NCBI RefSeq assembly: GCF_009769385.1
Contig: NZ_VKAB01000001.1
Span: forward strand, 434,001 to 498,000
Direction: 5' to 3'
Length of the DNA: 64,000 bases
Source: Saccharothrix deserti
GTDB taxonomy: Bacteria; Actinomycetota; Actinomycetes; Mycobacteriales; Pseudonocardiaceae
The translations under genes were made by a program, and so were the position numbers. Positions 47,259 through 56,762 of this stretch are shown in pieces; within the stretch, counting starts at the first letter, position 1, and the number at the start of each line of letters is the position of its first letter. The notes beneath the pieces are model-generated. The model had not been told where the DNA came from. It searched no databases and worked only from the letters and a program-made list of their open reading frames with translations.

Positions 47259-48344
47259 TCAGCGGGTGGAACTGATCGTGGCGCTGGCCAACACCAGGTC
47301 GCCCGCCGCCGCGTCCTCCCGGTACACCGCGACCGCCTGACCAGGCGCGACACCGCTCAACGGCTCACGCAAGCGCACCAACAGCTCGCCGTCCACGAGT
47401 TCGGCCACCGCCGGCGCGAGGCCACCGTGCGCCCGCACCTGCGCCACGCACTCCACCGGACCGTCGAAGGAGATCCTGGTCACCGGCCGCCGCGCGACGA
47501 TCTCGGTGACCTCCAGCTTCTCCGCCGCACCGACCCGCACCGTGCCGCTCACCGGCTCCAGCGACAGCACGTACCGCGGCCGACCGTCCGGCGCGGGCGC
47601 GTCGATGCCCAGGCCCTTGCGCTGGCCCACGGTGAACTCGTGCACGCCCAGGTGCCGCCCGAGCACCGCGCCGGTCTGGTCGTCCACCAGGACACCGGGC
47701 TGCTCGCCGAGCTTGCGGGTCAGGAAGCCGCGGGTGTCGCCGTCCGGGATGAAGCAGATGTCGTGGCTGTCCGGCTTCTCCGCGACCTGCAAACCGCGCT
47801 CGGCCGCCTCGACCCGCACCTGCGCCTTGGTCGAATCGCCGAGCGGGAACATGGCGTGCGCCAGCTGCTCGCGGGTCAACGAGGCCAGCACGTACGACTG
47901 GTCCTTGCCGTCATCGGCCGAACGGCGCAACTCGATCACACCGTCCACAGTGGCCAGTCGGGCGTAGTGCCCGGTGCACACCGCGTCGAAACCGAGCGCG
48001 ATCGCCTTGTCCAGCAACGCCTCGAACTTGATCTTCTCGTTGCAGCGCAGGCACGGGTTCGGGGTGCGGCCGGCCGCGTACTCGGCCACGAACTCGTCCA
48101 CGACCTCCTCGGTGAACCGCTCCGCGAAGTCCCAGACGTAGAACGGGATGCCGAGCACGTCCGCCGCACGCCGCGCGTCCCGCGCGTCCTCGATCGTGCA
48201 ACAGCCCCGCGCGCCCGTGCGCAACGTGCCGGGCTTGGCCGACAACGCGAGGTGCACGCCGGTCACCTCGTGACCCGCCGCCACCGCCCGCGCCGCAGCC
48301 ACGGCGGAATCCACCCCGCCGCTCATCGCCGCCAGCACCCGCAT
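47259..48344 (-). CDS. mnmA: tRNA-specific 2-thiouridylase
   Basis: Makes 2-thiouridine at the wobble position of tRNA for Lys, Glu and Gln, using sulfur relayed from a cysteine desulfurase. The 361-residue protein has the PP-loop [14 protein letters not shown], the catalytic Cys in [12 protein letters not shown] and the second active Cys in [17 protein letters not shown] lies 8 nt before ATG 48344. It follows the cysteine desulfurase gene by 5 nt, the expected sulfur donor. Also called trmU. Confidence 0.95.
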   Translation of the reverse strand: MRVLAAMSGGVDSAVAAARAVAAGHEVTGVHLALSAKPGTLRTGARGCCTIEDARDARRAADVLGIPFYVWDFAERFTEEVVDEFVAEYAAGRTPNPCLRCNEKIKFEALLDKAIALGFDAVCTGHYARLATVDGVIELRRSADDGKDQSYVLASLTREQLAHAMFPLGDSTKAQVRVEAAERGLQVAEKPDSHDICFIPDGDTRGFLTRKLGEQPGVLVDDQTGAVLGRHLGVHEFTVGQRKGLGIDAPAPDGRPRYVLSLEPVSGTVRVGAAEKLEVTEIVARRPVTRISFDGPVECVAQVRAHGGLAPAVAELVDGELLVRLREPLSGVAPGQAVAVYREDAAAGDLVLASATISSTR

Positions 48345-48349
48345 GCCCG

Positions 48350-49633
48350 TCACACCTCCGCTGTCGCCTGACCACCGGCTCGACCCGCGGCCACCGAACC
48401 GTCAGCCCGACCCGCAGTCACCGAACCATCGGCCCGGCCGGCTGTCGTCGAATTGTCGGCCCTGCCGACGGCAAGCCTCTTCAACCCCGCGATACCCGCC
48501 GAGCGGGCGCGTTCGACCACCGGGCCGATCACCTCGACCAACTCGCGCACCTCGGCCACCGTCGACGTGTGGCCGAGCGAGAACCGCAGCGACCCGCGCG
48601 CCAGCACCGGGTCGACACCCATGGCCAGCAGCACGTGGCTCGGCTGCGCCACCCCCGCCGTGCACGCCGAACCGGTCGAGCACTCGATCCCCTTGGCGTC
48701 CAACAGCATCAGCAGGCTGTCGCCCTCGCAGCCGGGGAACGTCAGGTGCGCGTTGCCGGGCAACCGGTGCACCGGATCGCCGTTCACCGCCACGTCCGGC
48801 ACCACCCGCCGCACCGACGACACCAACTCGTCGCGCAGCGCGGCGACCGAAGCCGCCGTCGAAGCCTGGTGCTCCACCGCGTGCCGCACCGCCGCCGCCA
48901 TGCCGACGATCGACGGCACGTCCAGCGTGCCGGACCGCACGTCCCGCTCCTGCCCGCCGCCGTGCAGCAGCGGCGTCGTCGCCACGTCACGTCCGAGCAG
49001 CAGCACACCGACCCCGTAGGGTCCGCCGACCTTGTGCCCGGTGAGCGTCAACGCCGACGCGCCCGACTCGGTGAAGTCGACCGGCACCGCGCCGACGGCC
49101 TGCACCGCGTCGGTGTGGAACGGCACCCCCCGCGCGGCGGCCAACGCGGCCAGCTCGCGCACCGGGTTGACCGTGCCGACCTCGTTGTTCGCCCACATCG
49201 TGGTGACCAGGGCGACGTCGTCGTCCAGCACGTCGCGCAGCGTCTCGGGCCTGATCCGGCCGAGCCCGTCCGGCTCCAGCCAGGTGACCTCGGCGCCCTC
49301 GTGCTCGACCAGCCACTGCACGGCGTCCAGCACGGCGTGGTGCTCCACCGACGACGCCACCACCCGACGCCGCCGGGACGTGCGCCGCGCCCAGTAGATG
49401 CCCTTGACCGCGAGGTTGTCGCTCTCCGTGCCACCGCTGGTGAAGATCACCTCGGAGGGGCGCGTGCCCAGGGCGTCCGCGATGTCCTCCCGGGCCTCCT
49501 CTACCGCCCGCCGCGCCCGCCGCCCCGAGGTGTGCAACGACGAGGCGTTGCCCGTGGTGGACAACGCCCGGGTCATCGCCTCGATCGCCTCGGGGAGCAT
49601 GGGGGTCGTGGCGGCGTGGTCGAAGTAGGCCAT
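48350..49633 (-). CDS. cysteine desulfurase (IscS-type) with repetitive C-terminal tail
   Basis: PLP enzyme that takes sulfur from cysteine for tRNA thiolation or Fe-S assembly. The 427-residue protein starts [20 protein letters not shown], has HHAVLDAV, the PLP Lys in [15 protein letters not shown], and the active-site Cys in [18 protein letters not shown]. After residue about 388 comes a tail of 9-residue repeats (TAGRADGSV) not usual for the family. The MFS stop and this ATG overlap by one base (TGATG). Directly upstream of mnmA, so it probably feeds it. Confidence 0.93.
   Translation of the reverse strand: MAYFDHAATTPMLPEAIEAMTRALSTTGNASSLHTSGRRARRAVEEAREDIADALGTRPSEVIFTSGGTESDNLAVKGIYWARRTSRRRRVVASSVEHHAVLDAVQWLVEHEGAEVTWLEPDGLGRIRPETLRDVLDDDVALVTTMWANNEVGTVNPVRELAALAAARGVPFHTDAVQAVGAVPVDFTESGASALTLTGHKVGGPYGVGVLLLGRDVATTPLLHGGGQERDVRSGTLDVPSIVGMAAAVRHAVEHQASTAASVAALRDELVSSVRRVVPDVAVNGDPVHRLPGNAHLTFPGCEGDSLLMLLDAKGIECSTGSACTAGVAQPSHVLLAMGVDPVLARGSLRFSLGHTSTVAEVRELVEVIGPVVERARSAGIAGLKRLAVGRADNSTTAGRADGSVTAGRADGSVAAGRAGGQATAEV
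48353..48470 (-). repeat. 27-nt tandem repeat at the 3' end of the desulfurase gene
   Basis: About four degenerate copies of a 27-nt unit encode the TAGRADGSV repeats. In frame, so probably a recent expansion of the tail. Confidence 0.7.
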
Positions 49634-51000
49634 CAGTTTTCCAGGGTAGCCCGGCGCAGACGCCCCGCGAGCACCGCACCGAGCACCGAGACGCCCGCCA
49701 TCAGCAGGTCGAACGGCACCACGGCGGCCGTCGGCGCGGCGGCCGAGGCGAACGTGGTGATCAGCACGCCGCCGAGCCCGACCAGGAGCGCGGAGCCGAG
49801 CATGTCGCTGATCTGCAGGGCCGAGGAGTTGAAACCCCGGTCGACCTCGGACGACAGGCCCAGGGTCAGCACGCTCAGACTCGACATGGCCAACCCCATC
49901 CCGGCTCCGGCGACCGCCCACAGGACCGGCGTGGCCCACGCGGGGCCCCACGAAGGTGCGATGAGCGTCACTCCGGAAATACCCGCGGCGTTGAGCACGA
50001 ACCCCCACCGCACCAACTTCTCGCGCGGGATGTCCGGCTTGCGCGACTGCCACCACGCGGCACTCGACCAGCCGAGCGCGCTCAGCGTGAGCGGGATGCC
50101 GGCGGCGATGGCGGAGTAGCCGTGCACGGCCGTCAGGGTCAGCGGGATGAACGCCTCGGCCGCGAAGAACGACCCGGCCAGCAGCGCGCGGGCCAGGATC
50201 GTCACCGGCAGACCGCGGCGTGCGGTGAGCGTGCCCTTGGGCAGCAGCACCCGCAGTGCCGGGGCCAGCACGACCAATCCGGCCGCGCCGATCACCAGGT
50301 TGAGGCCGCGCGGGTTCTGGGCCGCCCAACTCAGCGCCGCGACACCGAACCCGGCGCCGAGCGCGGCCAACGGCAGCCCGCGCCGCGCGTTCTGATCAGG
50401 CGTGTGCGGTGGCAGGTTCCGCAGCACGGGCACCAGCAGCAGCACGCCGACCAGCACGAACGGCGCCAACCCCAGGAACACCCACCGCCAGCTCAGCACC
50501 TCGGTCAACCACCCGGCGAGCGCGGGCCCCACCAGCGACGGCACCACCCAGGCCGACGCCAGCAGCCCGAACACCGCCGGCCGGTCCCGTTCGGCGTAGA
50601 CGAGGCCGATCAGGACGTAGACCGCGACGATCTGCGCCCCGCCGCCGATGCCCTGGAGCACCCGCCCGAGGAGCAGCTGGGTCATGTCCTGCGCCAGTCC
50701 CGCCACGATCAGACCGACCAGGAACAGCGCGGGCCCGACCAGCAACGACGGCCGGGGTCCGCGCAGATCGCTCAACCGCCCGGACAGCACGGTGGCCACC
50801 ACGCTGGCGGCGAGGAACGCCAGGAACGGCCACGCGTACAGCTCGTTGCCGTCCAGGTCGGCGACCATGCGCGGCATCGCGGTGCTGACGCCCATGTTCT
50901 CGAACGCCAGGAGCGTGACGAGGAGGATTATCCCGACCGTCGGGCCGCGCCGTTCGGCTGTCCACAGGTTGGTCTTGGCGGGCGTCTCCGTTGTCGTCAC
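49633..51000 (-). CDS. MFS transporter
   Basis: A 455-residue major facilitator with about 14 helices. The loop motif [20 protein letters not shown] lies between helices 2 and 3, the [19 protein letters not shown] motif in helix 4, and the [24 protein letters not shown] drug:proton antiporter motif C region in helix 5. This is the DHA2-like drug efflux layout. Substrate unknown. GTG 51000. Its stop overlaps the desulfurase start by one base. Confidence 0.9.
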   Translation of the reverse strand: MTTTETPAKTNLWTAERRGPTVGIILLVTLLAFENMGVSTAMPRMVADLDGNELYAWPFLAFLAASVVATVLSGRLSDLRGPRPSLLVGPALFLVGLIVAGLAQDMTQLLLGRVLQGIGGGAQIVAVYVLIGLVYAERDRPAVFGLLASAWVVPSLVGPALAGWLTEVLSWRWVFLGLAPFVLVGVLLLVPVLRNLPPHTPDQNARRGLPLAALGAGFGVAALSWAAQNPRGLNLVIGAAGLVVLAPALRVLLPKGTLTARRGLPVTILARALLAGSFFAAEAFIPLTLTAVHGYSAIAAGIPLTLSALGWSSAAWWQSRKPDIPREKLVRWGFVLNAAGISGVTLIAPSWGPAWATPVLWAVAGAGMGLAMSSLSVLTLGLSSEVDRGFNSSALQISDMLGSALLVGLGGVLITTFASAAAPTAAVVPFDLLMAGVSVLGAVLAGRLRRATLEN

Positions 51001-51058
51001 GGATCAATGGTTCAACCTCCACCGGGGTAGAGGTCAAGGCAATTTGACGCAGTCCGGT

Positions 51059-51928
51059 TCAGGCCACCCGAGTGGCCATCCCCGCAGCGTGCACGCGCTG
51101 CGCCGGCACCTCGACCGCCCCTGAGATCACGCGCTCCGCCTCCTGCTGCACGAGTGCCGCCAACTCCCGGCGCGTCGACGCGCGGCCGGGTGCGACCTCG
51201 TCCAGCACGCGCACCTCGACCACGAGACCGCGTGACCGCAGCACCCGCCGCATCGAGTCGACCAACGTGTCCGACCCGATGAACGCGGGCCTGGTGGACG
51301 GCGCCGAGTCCTGGAGGTACCGCAGCACCACGGGCCGCACCGGCACACCGGCGTCCAGCGCCGCCTGGAACAGCGCGGGCCGGTAACGCCCGGACGCCAC
51401 ACCGCACCACGTCGTCCCCTCGGCGTGGATGCCGACCGCAGCGCCGTCCCGCAGCGCCGCCGCCAACTCCGCCACCGTCGCCGGCAGCAACGACAGCCGC
51501 TCCCGGTCCAGGTAGACCGTGCGCGCCGCGGTGATCAGCCGACCGAGCACCGGCCAGTCCCGGATGTCCCGCTTGGCCACCATCCGGATCGGCTGCACCG
51601 CGTCGATCGCCAGCTCGTCCAACCACGACACGTGGTTCGACACCACCAGCACACCGCGACCGGGGTTGTCCTGGAACACCGGCCCGATCACCCGCAGCCG
51701 CACGCCGAAAGCCCGCAGCAGAGCCCGGAACCACTGCCGGAGCAACGCCGAGCGGGCCGGTCCGCGAACGCAGAAGACGGCGAGGACCACGAGCACCCCG
51801 GACAGCATCACGGTCGCCGCGGCCAACAGCCGCCACGCCGCCCGGACCGGCCCGACGGACGCCGTCGAGTGGTCGACGCACCCGTCACCGCAGGGCGAAA
51901 CAGGCATCCACGCGTGCTTGGCGCTCAC
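51059..51928 (-). CDS. 1-acyl-sn-glycerol-3-phosphate acyltransferase family (OlsA/PlsC-like)
   Basis: A 289-residue membrane-bound acyltransferase. Membrane helix near residue 40 ([13 protein letters not shown]), catalytic NHVSWLDE (H-x4-D) at about residue 100, and GIHAEGTTW (E-G-T motif). It adds an acyl chain to a lyso-lipid. GTG 51928 overlaps the upstream GNAT stop by 4 nt (GTGA), matching an olsB-olsA operon for ornithine lipids. Orthologous pair Rv3027c-Rv3026c in M. tuberculosis. Confidence 0.88.
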   Translation of the reverse strand: MSAKHAWMPVSPCGDGCVDHSTASVGPVRAAWRLLAAATVMLSGVLVVLAVFCVRGPARSALLRQWFRALLRAFGVRLRVIGPVFQDNPGRGVLVVSNHVSWLDELAIDAVQPIRMVAKRDIRDWPVLGRLITAARTVYLDRERLSLLPATVAELAAALRDGAAVGIHAEGTTWCGVASGRYRPALFQAALDAGVPVRPVVLRYLQDSAPSTRPAFIGSDTLVDSMRRVLRSRGLVVEVRVLDEVAPGRASTRRELAALVQQEAERVISGAVEVPAQRVHAAGMATRVA

Positions 51929-52695
51929 GATGTCTCCCCGAGGAAGAACTTCAGGTACCGCTGGTCCACCCGATCCATCCCCAGCAGCACGGGCAGGTCG
52001 ACCACGCCGAAATCGGCGTCCAACGCGGGCGGCCCGCACACCCACGCGCCCAGCCGCAGGTAGCCCTTCAGCAACGGCGGCAGCACGGTCTTCTCCGGCC
52101 GCTCCGCCGATTCCACGTCCCACGGCGTCAACGGCGTCACCCGGTACTCCTCGGGGGCGTGGTGCTTGGTCCGCACGACGTCCCACACGCCCGCCGCGAA
52201 CGACCCGCCGTCGTGCAGCGGCACGGAAGCGCAGCCGATCAGCCACGAGTGCCCGGACAGCAGCATGTAGCGGGCGATACCGGCCCACACCAACGACACC
52301 ACGGCGCCGTTGCGGTGGTCCGGGTGCACGCACGACCGCCCGGTCTCCACCAGGGACGGCCGGAGTGCGTCCAGCGCGGACAGGTCGAACTCGCCGTCGG
52401 AGTACAGCCGGCCCGCCTCGGCGGCCCGTTCCGGCGGCAGCATCCGGTACGTGCCGACGATCTCGCCGGTCCGGTCGTCCCGCACCACCAGGTGGTCGCA
52501 GAACTGGTCGAAGTAGTCGACGTCGTGCCCCGGCACGGGGGTGTGCAGCACGGCGCCCATCTCGGAGGCGAACACCTGGTGCCGCAGCCGCTGCGCGGCC
52601 ACGACCTCGTCGCTGTCACGCGCGACCAACAGGGAGTAGCGCGGCGCGTCGGAAGCGGCGTCACCGGTGCTGACAAGCAGTTGCGGCTGCGTCAT
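51925..52695 (-). CDS. OlsB-like L-ornithine N-acyltransferase (GNAT fold)
   Basis: A 256-residue GNAT-fold protein of the Acetyltransf_5/hemolysin-like group. Features: [27 protein letters not shown], the [19 protein letters not shown] acyl-donor binding motif and a C-terminal [19 protein letters not shown], all typical of OlsB. It would put a 3-hydroxyacyl chain on ornithine. Operon with the PlsC-type gene downstream. Biochemical role inferred from the pair. Confidence 0.85.
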   Translation of the reverse strand: MTQPQLLVSTGDAASDAPRYSLLVARDSDEVVAAQRLRHQVFASEMGAVLHTPVPGHDVDYFDQFCDHLVVRDDRTGEIVGTYRMLPPERAAEAGRLYSDGEFDLSALDALRPSLVETGRSCVHPDHRNGAVVSLVWAGIARYMLLSGHSWLIGCASVPLHDGGSFAAGVWDVVRTKHHAPEEYRVTPLTPWDVESAERPEKTVLPPLLKGYLRLGAWVCGPPALDADFGVVDLPVLLGMDRVDQRYLKFFLGETS

Positions 52696-52788
52696 GGCTC
52701 TGGTCTACCGATCGGTTGGCGACCGGGAGCAGGTCGTTCCGATGACGCCTCAGTGGCAGGTCGGTTAAGCCCCGGTGAGGTCGTGCAC

Positions 52789-52830
52789 GGCACGAGGGCC
52801 GCCCCGCGTGAGCGGAGCGGCCCTCGTGCC
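52789..52830 (-). terminator. etfBA terminator
   Basis: GGCACGAGGGCCGC (52789-52802) pairs perfectly with 52817-52830 across a 14-nt loop that can itself pair. Starts 24 nt after the etfA stop. Confidence 0.85.
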
Positions 52831-52853
52831 GACCGAACGGATGAACCAGCAGG

Positions 52854-53813
52854 TCAGCCCTTGCGCTTGCCGACCTCGTCGGTGAGCTGGGGTGCGACCG
52901 TGAACAGGTCGCCGACGACGCCGAAGTCGGCGATCTCGAAGATCGGGGCCTCGGGGTCCTTGTTGACCGCGACGATGGTCTTCGAGGTCTGCATGCCGGC
53001 CCGGTGCTGGATCGCGCCGGAGATGCCCAGCGCGATGTACAGCTGCGGGGAGACGGTCTTGCCGGTCTGGCCGACCTGGAACTGGTGCGGGTAGTAGCCG
53101 GAGTCCACCGCGGCCCGCGACGCGCCCACGGCCGCGCCGAGGCTGTCGGCCAGCTTCTCCACCACCGCGAAGCTCTCCGCGCTGCCCACGCCGCGACCAC
53201 CGGACACCACCACCGACGCCTCGGTCAGCTCCGGCCGGTCACCGCCCACGACCGGCTCCCGGCCGGTCACCCGGGTGACCCGCGCCGGGTCCGCCGCCGG
53301 GGCCTCGACCGCGACCTCGACCGCGTCGGCCGGGGCCTCGGAGGCCTCGATGCCGCCGGGCCGCACCGCGATGACCGGCACCCCCTGGGTGACCTTGGAC
53401 TTCACCACGTACGCGCCACCGAACACGGACTGGGTGGCGACACCCTCGGCGTCCAGGTCGACCGCGTCGTAGAGCAACCCCGACCCGAGGCGCACGGCCA
53501 GCCGGCCGGCGACCTCCTTGCCCTCCAGCGTCGCCGACACCAGCACGGCGGCCGGAGAGGCGGTCGCGGCGACCGCGGCCAGCGCGTCCACCTTCGGGGT
53601 GACCAGGAGCGTGGCGGCGTCCTCGGACTCCACCGCGTACACCTTCACCGCCCCGTACCGGCCCAGCGACTCCCTCACCTTGCCCGCGGTGCCGGGCGAT
53701 CCGACCACCACCGCGGCCGGCTCGCCGAGACCGCGCGCGGCGGATAGAAGCTCGTAGGTGACCTTCTTGACCTCGCCGTCGACGTGGTCGACGAGGACCA
53801 GGACCTCGGACAT
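52854..53813 (-). CDS. etfA: electron transfer flavoprotein alpha subunit
   Basis: Binds FAD and passes electrons from acyl-CoA dehydrogenases to the quinone pool through ETF dehydrogenase. The 319-residue protein has the FAD-binding C-terminal signature [40 protein letters not shown] and [19 protein letters not shown] lies 6 nt before ATG 53813. Second gene of etfBA (fixAB in the M. tuberculosis naming, Rv3029c-Rv3028c). Confidence 0.96.
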   Translation of the reverse strand: MSEVLVLVDHVDGEVKKVTYELLSAARGLGEPAAVVVGSPGTAGKVRESLGRYGAVKVYAVESEDAATLLVTPKVDALAAVAATASPAAVLVSATLEGKEVAGRLAVRLGSGLLYDAVDLDAEGVATQSVFGGAYVVKSKVTQGVPVIAVRPGGIEASEAPADAVEVAVEAPAADPARVTRVTGREPVVGGDRPELTEASVVVSGGRGVGSAESFAVVEKLADSLGAAVGASRAAVDSGYYPHQFQVGQTGKTVSPQLYIALGISGAIQHRAGMQTSKTIVAVNKDPEAPIFEIADFGVVGDLFTVAPQLTDEVGKRKG

Positions 53814-53827
53814 GTGATTCCTCGCCT

Positions 53828-54610
53828 TCAAATGAGCTTCTGGCCGACCAGGTACTCGGCGATCTTCGAACCGCCGTCACCCGAGTCCTCGACACGCTGA
53901 CCCGCGCTGCGCGGCGGCTTCGGGGCCGCCTCCAGCACCTGCGTCCAGGCGGCGGTCAGACCGACCTCGCCGGCGTCCAGCCCCAGGTCGGCGACGGTGA
54001 GCTTGCTGACCGGCTTCTTCTTCGCCGCCATGATGCCCTTGAACGACGGGTACCGCGGCTCGTTGATCTTCTCGGTGACGCTGACCACGGCGGGCAGGCC
54101 CGCCTCCAGGTGCGCGACGCCCTCGTCGGTCTCCCGCTCGGCCTTGACCGTGGAGCCCTCGACGGTCACCTTGCGGACCTGCGTGACCTGCGGCCACCCC
54201 AGCAGCTCGGCCAGCATCGCCGGCACCGCGCCCGCCCGGCCGTCGGTGGCCTCGTTGCCCGCGATCACCAGGTCGACACCCTCGACCGTGCCGATCGCCT
54301 TGGCCAACACCCGCGCGGTGGTCAGCGCGTCGGAGCCGTGCAGCGCGGTGTCGGAGACGTGGACGGCCTTGTCCGCGCCCATGGACAGCGCCTTGCGGAT
54401 CGCGTCGGTCGCACGGTCGGGACCCATCGCGACGACGGTCACCTCACCGCCGTGCGCCTCCTGGAGCAGCAGCGCCTCTTCCACGGCACGCTCGTTGATC
54501 TCGTCGAGCACGGCGTCCGCGGACTCGCGGTCGAGGGTGTGGTCGGCGTCGGCGAGCTTGCGCTCGGACCAGGTGTCGGGCACCTGCTTGACCAGGACGA
54601 CAATGTTCAT
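53828..54610 (-). CDS. etfB: electron transfer flavoprotein beta subunit
   Basis: Partner of EtfA, binding AMP. The 260-residue protein has the ETF beta signature VVLVKQVPDTWSERKL, NERAVEEALLLQE, GPDRATDAIRKALSMGADKA and the late VTEKINEPRYPSFKGIMAAKKKP motif. ATG 54610 after GAGGACCT. The upstream region holds two inverted repeats that may bind a regulator. Confidence 0.96.
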   Translation of the reverse strand: MNIVVLVKQVPDTWSERKLADADHTLDRESADAVLDEINERAVEEALLLQEAHGGEVTVVAMGPDRATDAIRKALSMGADKAVHVSDTALHGSDALTTARVLAKAIGTVEGVDLVIAGNEATDGRAGAVPAMLAELLGWPQVTQVRKVTVEGSTVKAERETDEGVAHLEAGLPAVVSVTEKINEPRYPSFKGIMAAKKKPVSKLTVADLGLDAGEVGLTAAWTQVLEAAPKPPRSAGQRVEDSGDGGSKIAEYLVGQKLI

Positions 54611-54695
54611 AGGTCCTCTTCGACCTCCTGCGGACGGGCGGCGACGGGATCGGCGCCGGTGGTTGCCTGTGGTCGCCGGATTGTTCGTGACCCTG

Positions 54696-54734
54696 CCATG
54701 CCATCACCGCATTGGCATGGTGGTGTCGACCACC
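54696..54734. promoter_or_regulatory. two adjacent inverted repeats between etfB and degV
   Basis: CCATGCCA (54696-54703) with TGGCATGG (54713-54720), then GGTGGT-GTCG-ACCACC (54719-54734). They lie in the 280-nt divergent gap, about 90-120 nt before etfB. Likely regulator site(s). A further ACCGGT-containing stretch is at about 54756. Confidence 0.45.
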
Positions 54735-54890
54735 TGAATGTTACCCACCGGTAGCAGAGGTGCAAACCACAGCAAGCACCCGCCGCGCGTGATGATGCTC
54801 ACTGGATCTCTGTCAAGGTGATTCCGACGATCGCGAACATCGTGACCACCGCGTTACAAACCCTTCCCCTACTCGGCTAGGTTCGAGCGC

Positions 54891-55733
54891 ATGCCCCGGC
54901 GTGTAGCGATTGTCACGGATTCCACCGCGTCCCTGCCGCCGCAGTTGGCCGAGAAGCTCGGCGTGACGGTGGCCCAGGTCCAAGTGCGCATCGGGGACTG
55001 GGTGGACGACGAGGTCCGCGTGCCCGTGCCGAAGCTCGTGGACGCCCTGCGCGGGCAGCTCGACGTCACCACCTCGCCGCCGGACCCCGGCGCGTTCTTC
55101 TGGGCGTACGCCGACGCGGCGGCCGCCGGAGCGGACGCGATCGTCTCCCTGCACGTGTCGACGGGTCTGTCGCAGACCGTGGAGGCGGCTCGGCAGGCCG
55201 CCGCGCAGGTGCAGGTGCCGGTGCACGTCGTGGACACGCAGACGTGCGGCATGAGCCTCGGGTACGCGGTGGTGGCCGCCGCCACCGCGGCCGGCGCGGG
55301 CGGTGACGCGAACCGCGTGCTGTCCGCCGCGCAGCACATCCTCCGGCGCAGCACCGAGCTGATCTACGTGGACACGCTGGAGTACCTCCAGCGCGGCGGG
55401 CGGATCGGCCGGGCCGCAGCCCTGCTCGGGTCGGCGCTGTCGATGAAGCCGCTGCTGACCGTGACGGACGGGCAGATCGCGCCGTTGGACCGGGCGCTCG
55501 GCGCGGAACGGGCGGTGCGCAAGCTGATCGACATCGCGGTCAAGCGGGCGGGCCGGGAACCGGTGGACATCGCGGTCGAGCACTTCGACGCGGCCGAACG
55601 CGCCGGGAACGTGCTCGAACAGCTGCGCGCGAAACTGCCCAACGTGCGGCGGTTCCTGGTCACCCAGGTCAGCTCGGCGATCGGCGCGCACGTCGGTCCG
55701 GGCGCGCTTGGCGTGACCGTTTCGCCGGTTTAG
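54891..55733 (+). CDS. DegV-family fatty-acid-binding protein
   Basis: A 280-residue DegV protein: RVAIVTDSTASLPPQLAEKL at the start, VTTSPPDPGAFFWAY, HVSTGLSQTVEAARQAA (the Ser that binds the fatty-acid carboxylate), VVDTQTCGMSLGYAVV and LEYLQRGGRIGRAAALLGSAL. In Gram-positive bacteria these act as FakB subunits presenting fatty acids to the kinase FakA; no FakA gene is in view. ATG 54891. Confidence 0.93.
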   Translation: MPRRVAIVTDSTASLPPQLAEKLGVTVAQVQVRIGDWVDDEVRVPVPKLVDALRGQLDVTTSPPDPGAFFWAYADAAAAGADAIVSLHVSTGLSQTVEAARQAAAQVQVPVHVVDTQTCGMSLGYAVVAAATAAGAGGDANRVLSAAQHILRRSTELIYVDTLEYLQRGGRIGRAAALLGSALSMKPLLTVTDGQIAPLDRALGAERAVRKLIDIAVKRAGREPVDIAVEHFDAAERAGNVLEQLRAKLPNVRRFLVTQVSSAIGAHVGPGALGVTVSPV

Positions 55734-55782
55734 GAACTCCGCGCGGGGTTTGCGCGTTGGCCGGACAGGGAAGGAGGTGGAC

Positions 55783-55926
55783 ATGGCTTCTCTGTTCAGC
55801 AAGATCGCCGCGTTCGCCCGGAGTCCGCAGGGCCGCCGGGTCACCCAACAGGTCAAGCAGGCGGCGCGCGATCCGCGCAACAAGGCGAAGGCGCAGCAGC
55901 TGCTGCGCAAGTTCCGCAAGCGCTGA
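55783..55926 (+). CDS. 47-residue basic protein
   Basis: Starts MASLFSKIAAFARSPQGRRV and continues as a Lys/Arg/Gln-rich helix ending in KFRKR. AAGGAGGTGG lies 3-10 nt before ATG 55783, one of the strongest ribosome sites in the window, so it is surely expressed. Amphipathic and strongly basic (a nucleic-acid or membrane-surface binder is plausible). Similar tiny proteins occur widely in actinomycetes; function unknown. It is 49 nt after the DegV gene. Confidence 0.8.
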   Translation: MASLFSKIAAFARSPQGRRVTQQVKQAARDPRNKAKAQQLLRKFRKR

Positions 55927-55987
55927 GGCTGCCGGCCGTTCGGCCCGCTGCGGGTTCCGACTCGCGGCGGGCCGTTTCGACCGCGCG

Positions 55988-56491
55988 TCAACAGCGCCGG
56001 CGGTACTCGCCCGTGTCCGGCAGGTGCACCTGCGGCGCGGGCTGATCGGTGACGGGTGCCGACGTCCCGGGCTCAGGCTCGGGTCCGGTCGGCACTTCCA
56101 CCAGGACGGGCTCGGTTCGGTCCGGCACCTGGTCTGACACGGGCTGGGACCCGTGGACGACCGGCTCGTCCGACTCGACCGCGTCCCGCACCACGTGCAT
56201 CCGGCGCACCTCGTCCTGCCGGACGGGTTCCTCGGGCTCCAGGTCCGGCACCAGGACGAGCGTGGGCCGTGCGGGCTCGGGCGGGGGCAGTGCCGTCGGG
56301 ATGCCCATCACCGGGTTGCGGTGGATCGGCCTGGTCGCGTAGTCCTCCGGCGGTAACCGCAGGTTCATCGTCGGCACGCGCGCATCGGTCACCGGCTCCG
56401 GCGTCCGGTCGCGTCTGAGCATCACGGCCGTCAGCACGCAGCCCGCGGCGAACGACAGGGCGCACAACCCGAACACGACCGCGCCGGACAT
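55988..56491 (-). CDS. membrane-anchored Pro/Glu-rich hypothetical protein
   Basis: A 167-residue protein with one N-terminal helix (VVFGLCALSFAAGCVLTAVML) followed by a long low-complexity tail rich in Pro, Glu and Val, ending in two Arg and Cys. No known domain. Third in a minus-strand row with the DivIVA-like gene and a small gene, 10 nt apart, so probably one operon. A tail like this could bind cell-wall or division proteins; that is a guess. Confidence 0.65.
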   Translation of the reverse strand: MSGAVVFGLCALSFAAGCVLTAVMLRRDRTPEPVTDARVPTMNLRLPPEDYATRPIHRNPVMGIPTALPPPEPARPTLVLVPDLEPEEPVRQDEVRRMHVVRDAVESDEPVVHGSQPVSDQVPDRTEPVLVEVPTGPEPEPGTSAPVTDQPAPQVHLPDTGEYRRRC

Positions 56492-56501
56492 CACCGCATC
56501 C

Positions 56502-56762
56502 TCACCCGACGAGCACGTCGACTCGCGGGCCGCCGTCGGACGGCGGGCCACAGACCGGGTCGACCACGACCCCGGTGCTGACGGCCTCGGCCGGCACGCC
56601 GCGCCCGACCACTAACTCCCACACCGATTCCGCCCGCCGCAGGGCGAGAAGTCCGGACCGACACGTCATCGTCTCGCCGTTCCCCGTGTGGGCGACCACC
56701 GTGACGGCGATGCCGGACCGGTTCCACGGCCCGGCAGTCCCGGCCGCACCGCCATCAAGCAC
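56502..56762 (-). CDS. small hypothetical protein coupled to the DivIVA-like gene
   Basis: An 86-residue protein from GTG 56762, which overlaps the DivIVA-like stop by 8 nt. Sequence has a strand-rich part (GIAVTVVAHTGNGETMTCRSG) and two later Cys/Gly/Pro segments. An internal ATG at 56669 with GAGACG nearby would give 55 residues. Unknown function. Confidence 0.5.
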   Translation of the reverse strand: MLDGGAAGTAGPWNRSGIAVTVVAHTGNGETMTCRSGLLALRRAESVWELVVGRGVPAEAVSTGVVVDPVCGPPSDGGPRVDVLVG

